From Thermanaerovibrio velox DSM 12556 (GTDB lineage: Bacteria; Synergistota; Synergistia; Synergistales; Synergistaceae), in the NCBI RefSeq assembly GCF_000237825.1, contig NZ_CM001377.1:1054001-1118000 (forward strand): a stretch of DNA of 64,000 nt. Direction: 5' to 3'. Positions within the stretch are counted from its first letter, which is position 1, and each line of letters opens with the position of its first letter. The position numbers and the translations under genes are program-made. Positions 42,516 to 52,893 of this stretch are shown in pieces. The notes under the pieces were generated by a model. It saw only the letters and a list, made by a program, of their open reading frames with translations. It was not told the origin of the DNA and ran no database searches.

Positions 42516-44858
42516 TCACCTGGCGAAACGAACCACCGTTACGCCATGTCCCCCTTCTCCTGGCCCCCCAAGACGGAAGGACTCCACGAACGGCAGGCGC
42601 CTAAGCAGGTCATGGACCGCCCTTCTCAGTATGCCCTCACCGCGTCCGTGTATTATCTCCACTTCTCCGTAACCCACGCGGTAGGCTTGGTCTATATACC
42701 TCTCCACCAGGGGCATCGCTTCATCCAACGTCATGCCCCTTATCATGATAGAGCTCAAGACCTTCTCGGGGGTAGATACCGTAACCTTGGACTGGGGCAC
42801 CTTGAGCGGAGATGCCGATAGGACCAGGTTTTTGAGGGGGACTCTTATCCTCATGGCCCCCGATACCACAACCCCATGATCTCCATCTATCTCCGCCAGC
42901 TCCCCCTTCACCGCACTCCCTCTTATCTCCACCACATCGCCCACCGACAATCCTCGATCCGAAACAGGAGACGGCAGATCAAGCACATCAGATCCAAGCT
43001 GATCCAGGGTGGCGGCGGCACGCCTGACCTTCTCCCTTCCCCTTTGGTAGGCCCTCTGGGCCTCCGCATGGGACTTGCTGCGAAGCTCCACCAAAAGGGC
43101 CTTGGCCTCTTCCTCCGCCCGATGCACCAACTGCTCCGCTTTAACCTTGGCTTCTCTTATTATCGACTCCGAATCCGACAGGACCTTGCCATACTTGGCC
43201 AAGTAATCCCGCTTCATCGCATCTAGCTCTGCTCTCAAGGCCTCCACTTCCTTAAGCCTCAAGTCTAAATCCCTTTGTCGATCCTCCAGCCCCTTTAGAA
43301 GGAGATCCACTCCCGTCGGAGACCTGCCCATCTCGTCCTTTGCCCTTCTTATAACCTCAGGGGGCATCTTAAGCCTCTCCGCTATGAGTATCGCATTGCT
43401 GCTGCCGGGTATACCCATAAGAAGCCTGTAAGTAGGGGACAACGTTACAGGGTCGAACTCCATAGACGCAGCCTCAACACGAGGCGTGGTCATGGCAAAA
43501 TGTTTTATCCTGTTATGATGTGTCGTGGCTATCAGAAGGCACCGACGACCTAGGAAGTACTCCAACACCGCAACTCCCAGCGCAGAACCCTCCTCAGGAT
43601 CCGTACCGGCTCCTAGCTCGTCCAGCAAGACCAATGACCTATCGGTCACCCGTTCCATTATGTTCCTAAGCTGATTTATATGGCCGCTGAACGTGGATAG
43701 GTTCTGTTCTATGCTCTGCTCATCCCCTATGTCGGCAAAGAGCTCCCCTATATCCCCCACCTTAGTGCCCTCGGAACAAGGAACCGGGAAACCCAACCAG
43801 GCGAGGTACACCACCACCCCCGAGGTCTTAAGCGCCACGGTCTTGCCTCCCGTGTTGGGACCGGTTATCACGAGCATCCTAAACCTTTCACCACAGGAGA
43901 TATCCAGCGGCACCGCTCTATCATCCAAGAGGGGATGCTTCGCACCCTTAAGGCAAAAGCTTCTTTCCCCTGTTACCTCCGGTACCGTCCACTTTTTAGA
44001 CCTCATCATGTCCACCTGGGCCCAGAGTAGATCAACGGTACCCAAGGCCTCATCGGTGTTCAACAAAGCCCCCTCTCGGGCCAGCAACATCTCCGTGAGC
44101 TCCTTAAGGATCCTCTCCTCCTCTTCCCGCTCATCATTGGTGAGCAATGACATGCGGTTGTTCAAGGGCAAAAGCTGAGAGGGTTCCACGTAGACGCTGT
44201 TACCAGAGGCAGACCGTTCGGTAACGATACCGGGAAATGTCCCGGCCATATCAGACCTCACCAGGGCACAAAACCTACCGTTCCGAAGAACGAGAACCTT
44301 GTCCTGCAGCATCGACGCCAAGTGAGAGCTGGACAATATGTCGTTCCATCGGCTCCTAACCTGATGGCGGAGGTCCCTCATCTTTTGGCGTATATCCTTA
44401 AGCCTGTCGGAAGCTCGATCATAGAGCCCCCCGTCATCGTCCAAAACGTCCAGGCTAGAGAGCTCCTCCTCCCAGTCCGGGAAGCACCGCATAAGATCCC
44501 GCAATGCCTCGTGCTCCGAAGCATCCTCCTTAAGCCTGGCCTTCACCCTTTGGGCCAACCAAAGGTTGATCCTAAAGCGAACCAGCTCTGCCCCACTCAA
44601 CCAGCCATACGATTTTGCCTCCCTTATAAGACCATCAAGAGGGGCAGCCCTGTAGTCCCACGGGTAGTCACCTCTCCTTATAACCGAGGATTCAAAGGCC
44701 CTTAGGACCTCAAACCTCCTCTTGAGAGCCCCTACATCCCCCGCTGGAGGCAAGGACAACGCTCGCCTGACGCCAAGCTCCCCTCGGCAAAACCCGCTCA
44801 CGATACCCAGGACCTTGTCTACCTCAAGGACCCTGTACGTATTGGCGTCACATATCAA
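42516..44858 (-). CDS. mutS2: MutS2 endonuclease/ATPase
   Basis: 780 residues, RqcU/MutS2 family: anti-recombination endonuclease and, in Bacillus, a collided-ribosome sensor. Walker A is VITGPNTGGKTVALKT, Walker B LVLLDELGAGTDPEEG, followed by ATTHHNRIKHFAM. A long coiled coil lies at about 515-605, and a C-terminal Smr nuclease domain carries VEIIHGRGEGILRRAVHDLL. The N-terminal mismatch-recognition domains of MutS are absent. The start is TTG at 44858 with AGGTGA six bases upstream. Downstream of cvpA-zapA, as often seen. Confidence 0.95.
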   Translation of the reverse strand: MICDANTYRVLEVDKVLGIVSGFCRGELGVRRALSLPPAGDVGALKRRFEVLRAFESSVIRRGDYPWDYRAAPLDGLIREAKSYGWLSGAELVRFRINLWLAQRVKARLKEDASEHEALRDLMRCFPDWEEELSSLDVLDDDGGLYDRASDRLKDIRQKMRDLRHQVRSRWNDILSSSHLASMLQDKVLVLRNGRFCALVRSDMAGTFPGIVTERSASGNSVYVEPSQLLPLNNRMSLLTNDEREEEERILKELTEMLLAREGALLNTDEALGTVDLLWAQVDMMRSKKWTVPEVTGERSFCLKGAKHPLLDDRAVPLDISCGERFRMLVITGPNTGGKTVALKTSGVVVYLAWLGFPVPCSEGTKVGDIGELFADIGDEQSIEQNLSTFSGHINQLRNIMERVTDRSLVLLDELGAGTDPEEGSALGVAVLEYFLGRRCLLIATTHHNRIKHFAMTTPRVEAASMEFDPVTLSPTYRLLMGIPGSSNAILIAERLKMPPEVIRRAKDEMGRSPTGVDLLLKGLEDRQRDLDLRLKEVEALRAELDAMKRDYLAKYGKVLSDSESIIREAKVKAEQLVHRAEEEAKALLVELRSKSHAEAQRAYQRGREKVRRAAATLDQLGSDVLDLPSPVSDRGLSVGDVVEIRGSAVKGELAEIDGDHGVVVSGAMRIRVPLKNLVLSASPLKVPQSKVTVSTPEKVLSSIMIRGMTLDEAMPLVERYIDQAYRVGYGEVEIIHGRGEGILRRAVHDLLRRLPFVESFRLGGPGEGGHGVTVVRFAR

Positions 44859-44901
44859 AACATCTCACCTCTAAACTCTCTAGGAGAGCATCTGCGATCG
44901 A

Positions 44902-45429
44902 TTAGCGATGTAACCCCGGCAACAAACCCCCATGCGGGACGATCTCAACGGCATCGAAAAGCCCCATAAGGAGATCCCGATGGGATGACACCAGGCTAAA
45001 AAACAAGCTCCGCTCCTCCCAACCAGGGGCTAGAAATGGAGACAAAGCCCTCCCAATTGCAAAAAATAGCAACACCAGGATGAGCAGTTTGGCAGCTCCA
45101 AATGCACCGCCAAGGAGCCTATCCAACAAGGACAGCTTGGCCTTGGAAACTATGGATCTAACAAGCCCCCCCAAGACCCGGCAAACCAAAACACATAAAC
45201 CTACAACCCCGATGAAGGATAGGACCGGGCACACAAAAGGCGGGATGTCAAAACTAACCAACAGGGACACAACGGGTTTGGAAAAGCGAACCGCCAGGAC
45301 AAAACCCAACAGCCATCCCAACAGCGAAGCCAGCTCCGCCACAAACCCCCTAAAAACACCCCTAAGTATCCAAAACCCCCCTACCAAGGCGAGGGCCCAG
45401 TCCAGGGGGGATGATAACATCACGGTCAC
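44902..45429 (-). CDS. cvpA: CvpA family membrane protein
   Basis: 175 residues with four hydrophobic segments; SPLDWALALVGGFWILRGVFRGFVAELASLLGWLLGFVLAVRFS is the CvpA pattern. Homologues are linked to colicin V production and septation, with no settled biochemical role. The GTG at 45429 overlaps the zapA stop (GTGA). An ATG at 45420 with GGAG eight bases upstream is equally possible. Order coiled-coil protein-zapA-cvpA-mutS2 is common in Firmicutes. Confidence 0.85.
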   Translation of the reverse strand: MTVMLSSPLDWALALVGGFWILRGVFRGFVAELASLLGWLLGFVLAVRFSKPVVSLLVSFDIPPFVCPVLSFIGVVGLCVLVCRVLGGLVRSIVSKAKLSLLDRLLGGAFGAAKLLILVLLFFAIGRALSPFLAPGWEERSLFFSLVSSHRDLLMGLFDAVEIVPHGGLLPGLHR

Positions 45430-45656
45430 TCCAAGTCCCCCTCCACCAACCTTTCAAGATCACCCAGAAGCTTCAACAGCTGGCTTGAAAGGGACATGGA
45501 GGCCAAGAAAAGCCTCTCGTCCTGACTAAGGGAGGGATCCAACGAGTCCACCAAGGATCTCACAAGCCCTGCCGCCTCCTGGACCTCCTCCTCTTCCAAG
45601 GACGTAACTATAGGGTACGACTTCTTTCCCACCAACAGGACGAGACGACGCTCCAT
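45426..45656 (-). CDS. zapA: ZapA-like cell division protein
   Basis: 76 residues: RRLVLLVGKKSYPIVTSLEEEEVQEAAGLVRSLVDSL followed by SQDERLFLASMSLSSQLLKL. The short beta strand then helix with a C-terminal coiled coil is the ZapA design. ZapA bundles FtsZ filaments at midcell. It overlaps cvpA by four bases and follows the coiled-coil gene by 15 bases. Confidence 0.85.
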   Translation of the reverse strand: MERRLVLLVGKKSYPIVTSLEEEEVQEAAGLVRSLVDSLDPSLSQDERLFLASMSLSSQLLKLLGDLERLVEGDLE

Positions 45657-45671
45657 GGTACCCCCTTGGGG

Positions 45672-45968
45672 CTACTGACGACCCGCAGGATCCTCGGGGA
45701 GCAAGGATCTTATCTTGCCGAACAAGTCACCCATCCTCTGCTCCTGCTGCTGAAGCTCCTTCTGAAGTGCCGTCTTTTCCCTTTCCAGCTGTTCTACCGT
45801 CCTCTGCATCTCCTTTTTAACCCTGATCAACTCAAGGTCCTTCTCCTGAAGCTGAGACTTAAGGGATGCCACCTCCGACAAAGCGGAATCCCTCTCCTTC
45901 TGCAGAAGGGATATCTTCGCCCCCAGGCGATCTACCAAACGCTCTATCTGCTCAAACTGCTGGCTCAT
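45672..45968 (-). CDS. coiled-coil protein, ZapB-like
   Basis: 98 residues, almost entirely a coiled coil (FEQIERLVDRLGAKISLLQKERDSALSEVASLKSQLQEKDLELIRVKKEMQRTVEQLEREKTALQ), with heptads from about 5 to 85 and a short proline-containing tail. Placement next to zapA suggests a division role like ZapB, an inference. ATG 45968 has GGAGGAGG about ten bases upstream. Confidence 0.75.
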   Translation of the reverse strand: MSQQFEQIERLVDRLGAKISLLQKERDSALSEVASLKSQLQEKDLELIRVKKEMQRTVEQLEREKTALQKELQQQEQRMGDLFGKIRSLLPEDPAGRQ

Positions 45969-45993
45969 GGCGAATAGTCCTCCTCCTTCCACT

Positions 45994-48364
45994 TTACCTC
46001 AGTGTATATCCCCTGTCCTGGAGCTTCTGCCTTAAGGTAAAATGAACCTGGTCTACCTCATCATCCCGCAGGGTACGCTCGGGGTGACGATAAACCACGG
46101 AAAAAGCCAAGCTCTTAGCCCCCTCAGGCCAACCCCTTACCCATGTAGACATCGAAAAGCTCCACCGCAACCGCCAGCTGAGGATCCATAAGCTGGCGGA
46201 TCGCATTCTCAACCTGAACCGCTGGGACATCGGAGGCCACCATTATCGCCATATCCCTGCTAACCGAAGGGAACCTGGAGGAACCGCCAAACTTAGGCAG
46301 CTGGCCATTTAAAATGCCGTCCATGTTAAGCTCGAAGACAAAGGCCCCTTCATCCACCCCAAGCTCCCTTTCAATTGAGGGCTTCAACCTGCACAGGAAG
46401 CCCACCTTCACGCCGCCTACGATGATGTGAGCGGTCTGCCCAGCATGCCCAAACGGTTCCCTTCCCCTGATCCAACTCGCCTCTACCCCGCACAACTCCA
46501 GCATAGCAGCCACGTCGGACTTGACGGTAAAGAAATCCTCTCGAACCCTTTCCCCATGGACAGACCGGGTGTCCTTCCCCACAAACACCAAACCAGCTAT
46601 GTGGTGATCCTCTCCCTGTGAAGAGAACACGTTACCCGTCTCAAACATCCTTATGGGTTTCCTCCACCCAGAGCTTAGGTTCCCCTTAAGGCCTCTTATC
46701 AAACCCACGACGATGAGCGGCCTCATCATTAGATGCTCCCTGCTTATAGGATTGACTATGCACGGAGATCCCTCGTGGGGAACACCCAACGCTCCCAACT
46801 CTTCAGGAGATGTAAAGCTGTACGTCACAACCTCTACATATCCCCTCGATATGGCTAACCTCCGCAGGGAGTTGGACAGCTCAAAATCCCGGGGGATAAC
46901 ACCCCTGCCCCTTAGGTTGCCGGGGATCCTGGGCTCCACCAAGTGGTACCCCCTAACTCTACCGACCTCCTCGATTAGATCTTCCTCCCCCTCCACATCG
47001 CTCCTCCAGGAGGGAACAGAGAAGACGGCGTGAGAGGGCGACAACTCCTCCCCTTTAAAACCAAGGGCCTCCAAGATGTCACAGGCCTGCTCCAGTGAAT
47101 CCATAAGGAGAACCCTTTTAAGCGACGAAAGCCTAAGGGATATGCGGCGATCGATACGGAAATCCTCCTGGTGCTTAAGGAAGCCTCTCCCCACTACCAC
47201 AGCCCCTCCCTGGGACATCTTCCCCAAAGCGTACAGGGCTGCAGCCTCGCTGGCTCCCCAGTCAACCGACCGGCTGTACCGAAACGCCGCCTGGCTGGTT
47301 ATACCAAGCCTCCTGGATGTCACGCTGACCCGGGCAGGATCGAAGACCGCCGATTCCAGCAAGATCATCTTGGTGTCATGCTTAACCTCCGTCTCCTCCC
47401 CTCCCATGACACCGGCGATGGCGATGGGAATTCGGTTGCTGCAAATAAGGATGTCCTTATCCTGAAGCTCCCGATCCCTGCCATCCAGGGTCCTTATGGT
47501 TTCTCCGGAAACTGCTCCCCTCACTTCGACGGAGTTGGAGGGCAGACGGCCCGCATCGAAGGCGTGAAGCGGATGGCCGAACAACAACATCGCCAGGTTG
47601 GTGGGATCCACCACGTTGTTGAGGGGCCTCATGCCCGCCAGAACCAACTTGAGCCTGTCAAAGAACGGAGACTCCCCAACGAACTTGACTTCCCCAAAAC
47701 CCAAAAGATACTTCCAGCAACCATCGTCAGAGACCTTGAGTTGAAACCTATTAGTCCAATCATCATCGGACCAGTTTATATCCGGCATCTCAACGGGCAA
47801 GAGATCAGCCCCTGTAAGGGCCGAAACCTCTCGGGCAACCCCAAGCATGGAACACAGGTCCCCCCTGTTAGGGGTTATAGAAAGGTCTAAGACCGGCTGA
47901 TCCAGCTCGGCCCAATTGAGGAAATCCTCTCCCACCGGGGCATCCGAGGGCAGCCTAAGCAGCCCCCCTGATGAATCAAGCCCATCCAGCCCAAGCTCCT
48001 GGCAGGACAGCAACATCCCATGGCTATCAACCCCACCAAAGGGCCTGACCGAAAGCTCAGCCCCATCGAATATCCTAGCTCCAGGAGGGGCATAGGGGAA
48101 AAGCCCTCCAACCTCCACGTTGCGGGCACCCGTTACCACCGTGGCCTTACCAGAGCGATAGTTAACCGTCACCACCGAGAGGTTAGGCTTAGCTGGATGC
48201 GGCAAAACATCCTCCGCTTGAGCTATAAGGATACCGCTGGAAGCCCCTGCGGGGGCTATGACCTCCTCCACCTCCGTGCCAGTCATGGTGAGGCGATCCA
48301 TCAGCATGTCCAGCGAAACGTCTATCCCCACAAGTTTTCTAAGCCATCCAAGATGTACTCTCAT
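45994..48364 (-). CDS. pheT: phenylalanyl-tRNA synthetase beta subunit (frameshifted near the C-terminus)
   Basis: About 789 residues when joined. The N-terminal tRNA-binding and B3/B4 editing regions (MRVHLGWLRKLVGIDVSLD, DGRDRELQDKDILIC) and a catalytic-like core are intact. The main frame stops at TGA 46124 after VELFDVYMGKG. The missing anticodon-binding fold (WPEGAKSLAFSVVYRHPERTLRDDEVDQVHFTLRQ) continues in the next frame to TAA 45994. The frames meet at a run of four G (46133-46136, minus strand). Three G would read through. This enzyme is essential, so a sequencing error is the likely cause. ATGA overlap with pheS. Confidence 0.93.
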
Positions 48365-49410
48365 CGAACCATTCCCCCGCTTAAGTAAGAAAGATCCGCC
48401 TCAAAAAGGGGCCTCAAATCGGATAGGCCGTACTTCAGCATGGCTATCCTATCAACCCCCATGCCCCAGGCGAAACCACCGAACCTATCAGGGTCTACCC
48501 CACCACTCCTTAGAACGTTAGGATGGACCATGCCAGCACCCAGGATCTCAAGCCAACCGGTCCCCTTACAGACCCGGCATGACGGATTAGCTCCACCACA
48601 AACGACGCATTCCACGTCCATCTCTATAGATGGTTCAGTGAAGGGGAAATAACTGCCCCTGAATCGAGATTTAAGGGGCTTCCCAAATATGGAGTCCACG
48701 AATACCTGAAGGCACCCCTTTAGGTCCGCCACTGATACGTCCTCGTCAAGCAGGAGACCTTCAACCTGGTGGAACATGGGGGAGTGGGTAGGATCGCTAT
48801 CCCTTCGGTAAACCCTTCCTGGTATCACTATCCTGAGGGGGGCTCCCATAGACAACATGGAGCGAACCTGCACCGGCGAGGTATGGGTTCGAAGAAGTCT
48901 GTTGTCCTCAAGGAAGAACGTATCCTGCATGTCCCTTGCGGGATGGTGAGCCTTAAAGTTGAGGGCTTCAAAGTTATAGAAGTCCGTCTCTATCTCCGGC
49001 CCCGTGGCCACCGAGAAACCAAGGGACACGAATATGGAGACGATCTCCTCCATAGTCTGAGCCACAGGATGGAACCGGCCAAAAGGACGTCCAGCACCAG
49101 GGAGGGAGACATCTAGGACGTTGCTCCCCTCTTCCTGAACTTCCCTTATCCTAACGAGGTCCTCCAGCCTCTCCTTAGCCTGGAGTTCGCACTTGTCCTT
49201 AATTACGTTTAACTCCCTACCAACTCTAGGCCTTTCATCCTTAGGCACATCCCCAAGGGACCTCATCAGAAGCGTGAGAGCACCCTTGCGCCCAAGGTAC
49301 TTAACCATAACAGCCTCCACATCCTCTGGGGCCCTTGCTAAGGCCAGCTCATCTTCCAAGGCCATTTTAATCTCAAAGGCCTCGGCCACAAGATCCCTCA
49401 CATCCCTCAC
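48361..49410 (-). CDS. pheS: phenylalanyl-tRNA synthetase alpha subunit
   Basis: 349 residues, catalytic subunit. N-terminal coiled coil, then HPVAQTMEEIVSIFVSLGFSVATGPEIETDFYNFEALN, RTHTSPVQVRSML, YRRDSDPTHSPMFHQVEGL and GMGVDRIAMLKYG (motifs 1-3). An insert CVVCGGANPSCRVCKGTGW forms a likely zinc site, common in long PheS. GTG at 49410 overlaps the ktrA stop by four bases (GTGA); GTG 49401 is an alternative. Confidence 0.97.
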   Translation of the reverse strand: MRDVRDLVAEAFEIKMALEDELALARAPEDVEAVMVKYLGRKGALTLLMRSLGDVPKDERPRVGRELNVIKDKCELQAKERLEDLVRIREVQEEGSNVLDVSLPGAGRPFGRFHPVAQTMEEIVSIFVSLGFSVATGPEIETDFYNFEALNFKAHHPARDMQDTFFLEDNRLLRTHTSPVQVRSMLSMGAPLRIVIPGRVYRRDSDPTHSPMFHQVEGLLLDEDVSVADLKGCLQVFVDSIFGKPLKSRFRGSYFPFTEPSIEMDVECVVCGGANPSCRVCKGTGWLEILGAGMVHPNVLRSGGVDPDRFGGFAWGMGVDRIAMLKYGLSDLRPLFEADLSYLSGGMVR

Positions 49411-50069
49411 CCTTCCCTGCTTAACGTGTTCATGAAACGGGCGACATCAGCATCCTTGCCAGCTATCCAAAGCTTGTCCATGGCTAGGACCTCGGTGTCT
49501 CCCCTTGGGACGTATCTCTTGCCATCCCGTTCAGCGAATAATACCAGAACTCCGTAGCGTTTTGTAAGGTCTAGGTCCCTCAAAGACTTTCCGGCCAGAC
49601 GGGCTCCTTCGATCTGGGCTATGGTTATCTCCGAGTCACCCCCTACGTGGAAGTAGCTCATCCAAGGGCGTACTATCTGATCCGCTATGACTATACCCAT
49701 CTCCTTCTCCGGGTAAAAGACCCTGGCCGCTCCTACCCTTTCCAATACCTTGGCGTGAAGTGCATTGGTCGCCCTGGCCCAAACCGGCACCCCGAGGTCC
49801 TTTAATATGGCAGTGGTTAGAACGCTGGCCTCAAGTCCCTCTCCTATTGCTACCACTGCAAGGTCCACTTCCTTGGCTCCGACCTTCATCAAGGCCTCTT
49901 CATCGGAGGAATCTAACTGGGCCACGTACTCCAGATCGTCTGCCAAGGCCTCAACCCTGGCCCGAACGCGGTCAACCCCTATGACCTTATGTCCTAGCTC
50001 AGTAAGCCTAAGGCACAGGGACTGCCCAAAACGTCCAAGCCCCACGACAAGAACTGTTTTCTTCTCCAC
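49407..50069 (-). CDS. ktrA: KtrA/TrkA-family potassium uptake regulatory subunit
   Basis: 220 residues. An N-terminal RCK_N Rossmann domain (KTVLVVGLGRFGQSLCLRL) binds nucleotide, and a C-terminal RCK_C domain (ARLAGKSLRDLDLTKRYGVLVLF) follows. It gates the KtrB channel encoded upstream. The GTG at 50069 is six bases after GGAGGT. An earlier TTG at 50087 is rejected because it precedes this site. Confidence 0.92.
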   Translation of the reverse strand: MEKKTVLVVGLGRFGQSLCLRLTELGHKVIGVDRVRARVEALADDLEYVAQLDSSDEEALMKVGAKEVDLAVVAIGEGLEASVLTTAILKDLGVPVWARATNALHAKVLERVGAARVFYPEKEMGIVIADQIVRPWMSYFHVGGDSEITIAQIEGARLAGKSLRDLDLTKRYGVLVLFAERDGKRYVPRGDTEVLAMDKLWIAGKDADVARFMNTLSREG

Positions 50070-50083
50070 CACAAGACCTCCCC

Positions 50084-51406
50084 TCAACCTATTGGCATGT
50101 TAATCCCAGGCAAAAGGACTCTGCCGGGGACATGCCGTCTAAAAAGGGAGTACATGAAGGTTACGATACCAACTCTACCCCAATACATCAGCAATATCAA
50201 AATAAGCTTCCCCTCCGGAGTTAGCTTTGATGTGATCCCAAGAGAGAGGCCCACTGTGCCCATGGCGGAGAACGCCTCGAAGATGAGGGTCGACGTGGGA
50301 AGCGGCTCAAAAACGGTCAGCAGGCACACTGCAATAAATATTGCCAATGTATAGAGCATTGATACGGTGAGGGCCTTCCTTTGAAGCCTCGAGTCCACGC
50401 TTCGCCCCTCCAGTCTCACCTCTCCAAGACCCCTTACCTCGGAAACGCAACTGGCCCATAGCACCGCCAAAGTAGTGGTCTTAACTCCACCTCCCGTGGA
50501 AGACGGACTAGCTCCCACCCACATGAGGAAAACGGTGAAAACCAAGGACAAACCGGAAAGGGACGTCATGGGCAACGAGTTAAACCCCGCAGTTCTTGGG
50601 GTCACGCTGTGAAAGACCGCGTTCATAACCTTCTCAGAGAAGGGCATCCCCCTCATGGCACCATTAAACTCACTCAAAAACAGCAAAAGGGATCCAAGGA
50701 CTATGAGCCAAAAGGTGGACTTTAGCACCACCCTAGAGTAGGGGGATGGCCGCCATCTTCGGAGCTTTACGCACATTATGACATCATCAACCACGGGGAA
50801 GCCCATCCCCCCTACAACTATAAGCAAGGTTATTGGTATCATCACAAGGAAGTTGCTGGAGAAGTCCACAAGGCTGTTCGAATAAGGGGAGAAACCGGCA
50901 TTACAGAAGGCGCTTATCGAATGAAACACCGCCATATAGGCAGCTCGGCCCACAGGCTCTGTTTGAAGAAACCCCAGGAACAGCGGAACGCTCATCAAGG
51001 CTTCAGCAAACAGGGATATCACAAACACCCTTATGAGCAGCTTGACCGCCCCTTGCGGTGTATCAAGGCCCATGCTGCCAGCCCATATCAACCTCCCCTT
51101 GATGCTTATCCTGGCCCCTAAAACCACGGCAAAGGCGGTGGTGGCGGTCATCACTCCAAGACCGCCTATCTGGATGAGCATCAATAAAACCACCTGGGAG
51201 GCCGTTGGAAGATCCCTCCCAATATCTATGGTAGAGAGTCCCGTAACACATACCGCAGACGTGGATGTAAAAAGGGCATCCAAAAAATCTATCGGCATGG
51301 ACTTTAAAATGCCTATGCTCCAAAGAGCAAGGGCTCCTGCCGCTATAAGCGACAGGAACCCAAACACAAGCCACAGCTCTGGTCTGAAAGAGCTATAAGA
51401 TCTCAT
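50084..51406 (-). CDS. ktrB: KtrB/TrkH-family potassium channel subunit
   Basis: 440 residues, many membrane helices, four selectivity-filter-like loops with TSTSAVCVTGLS, SISAFCNAGFS, SVTPRTAGFN and SAMGTVGLSLG, of the SKT superfamily of K+ transporters. Length suits KtrB. It is followed 15 bases later by ktrA, so KtrAB is encoded as one unit, upstream of pheST and downstream of rplT. Confidence 0.94.
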   Translation of the reverse strand: MRSYSSFRPELWLVFGFLSLIAAGALALWSIGILKSMPIDFLDALFTSTSAVCVTGLSTIDIGRDLPTASQVVLLMLIQIGGLGVMTATTAFAVVLGARISIKGRLIWAGSMGLDTPQGAVKLLIRVFVISLFAEALMSVPLFLGFLQTEPVGRAAYMAVFHSISAFCNAGFSPYSNSLVDFSSNFLVMIPITLLIVVGGMGFPVVDDVIMCVKLRRWRPSPYSRVVLKSTFWLIVLGSLLLFLSEFNGAMRGMPFSEKVMNAVFHSVTPRTAGFNSLPMTSLSGLSLVFTVFLMWVGASPSSTGGGVKTTTLAVLWASCVSEVRGLGEVRLEGRSVDSRLQRKALTVSMLYTLAIFIAVCLLTVFEPLPTSTLIFEAFSAMGTVGLSLGITSKLTPEGKLILILLMYWGRVGIVTFMYSLFRRHVPGRVLLPGINMPIG

Positions 51407-51421
51407 AGCAAAAGACCGTCT

Positions 51422-51778
51422 TTAACGGCCCAACGCCTCCTTAGCCTTGGAAACCAAAGCACCGAAAGCGTTAGCATCGTTAACTGCAAGGTCCGCCAGC
51501 ATCTTGCGGTTAATCTCAATGCCACCCTTCTTCAGACCCGCTATCAAGGAGTTATAGCTCATGCCATGCATCCTGGCAGCCGCGTTGATACGAATTATCC
51601 ACAGCCTGCGGAAATCCCGCTTCTTCGCCCTGCGGTCATGGTAGGCCTTGGAAAGGGCGTGCAGGAACGCCTCCCTGGCCCTGCGATATACGTTCTTCTT
51701 CCTTCCCCAAAAACCCTTGGTTATGCTGAAAAGCTTCTTCTGCTTCCTGCGGCTTGCGCTGGAGCCTTTAACCCTCAT
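51422..51778 (-). CDS. rplT: 50S ribosomal protein L20
   Basis: 118 residues: RVKGSSASRRKQKKLFSITKGFWGRKKNVYRRAREAFLHALSKAYHDRRAKKRDFRRLWIIRINAA is canonical L20. In Bacillus L20 represses the infC-rpmI-rplT operon by binding its leader. Starts at ATG 51778, 31 bases after rpmI. Confidence 0.98.
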   Translation of the reverse strand: MRVKGSSASRRKQKKLFSITKGFWGRKKNVYRRAREAFLHALSKAYHDRRAKKRDFRRLWIIRINAAARMHGMSYNSLIAGLKKGGIEINRKMLADLAVNDANAFGALVSKAKEALGR

Positions 51779-51809
51779 TTAGAGTTCACCTCTTCCCGGA
51801 TTTCTTAGC

Positions 51810-52007
51810 TTACGCGTAGGGGAGCAGCTTCTTGACGTTCTCTCCCAGGGTTCCGCCCAACACGCCCTTCTGACGAAGCCGACGGCGACGCTTGGCGTTC
51901 TTACACTCCAGAAGATGGCTCCTGCCACTCTTCTTGAACACAAGCTTCCCGGATCCACTTACGGAAAACCGCTTCTTCGCACCCGAATGAGTCTTAACCT
52001 TAGGCAC
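51810..52007 (-). CDS. rpmI: 50S ribosomal protein L35
   Basis: 65 residues: PKVKTHSGAKKRFSVSGSGKLVFKKSGRSHLLECKNAKRRRRLRQKGVL is canonical L35. It lies between infC and rplT, 12 bases after infC. Confidence 0.98.
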   Translation of the reverse strand: MPKVKTHSGAKKRFSVSGSGKLVFKKSGRSHLLECKNAKRRRRLRQKGVLGGTLGENVKKLLPYA

Positions 52008-52019
52008 CTTAGTCCCTCC

Positions 52020-52637
<618 letters not shown>

Positions 52638-52680
52638 AGCACTCCACCTCCCGTGATTTAAACTGCTCTTCTCACCCAAC

Positions 52681-52760
52681 AAAAAAAGCTGGGCGCAGAC
52701 GGCGCCCAGCCCAAAAGGAATCTCCACTCCGAAACAGGCAACCCGACGCCTTTGGCGGCA
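52681..52760 (-). promoter_or_regulatory. infC operon leader with attenuator (L20-leader-like)
   Basis: Minus strand: a nine-pair hairpin (GCTGGGCGC/GCGCCCAGC, 52688-52710) followed by seven T stands 45 bases before infC and just after a conserved-looking leader stretch GTGGAGATTCCTTTT (52713-52727). Position and terminator match the transcription-attenuation leaders of infC-rpmI-rplT operons controlled by L20 in Firmicutes. It may also end the thrS transcript. Confidence 0.65.
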
Positions 52761-52893
52761 GGTGAGAGGGCGCACATCCTCTTCTTGAAGACAGGCCGAA
52801 GGGTCTTTACCCACGGCCTCGAGAGCATACCACACCCTCACCGCCATTGCAAGGGATCCTACGGGACATCACCTATCCCCTGCATTCCGCCTA

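Noticed and set aside
46124-46126. In-frame TGA in pheT as a selenocysteine codon, since selA/selB are present
   Set aside because: Read-through would not give the PheT C-terminal domain, which lies in the next frame; a frameshift explains it fully.
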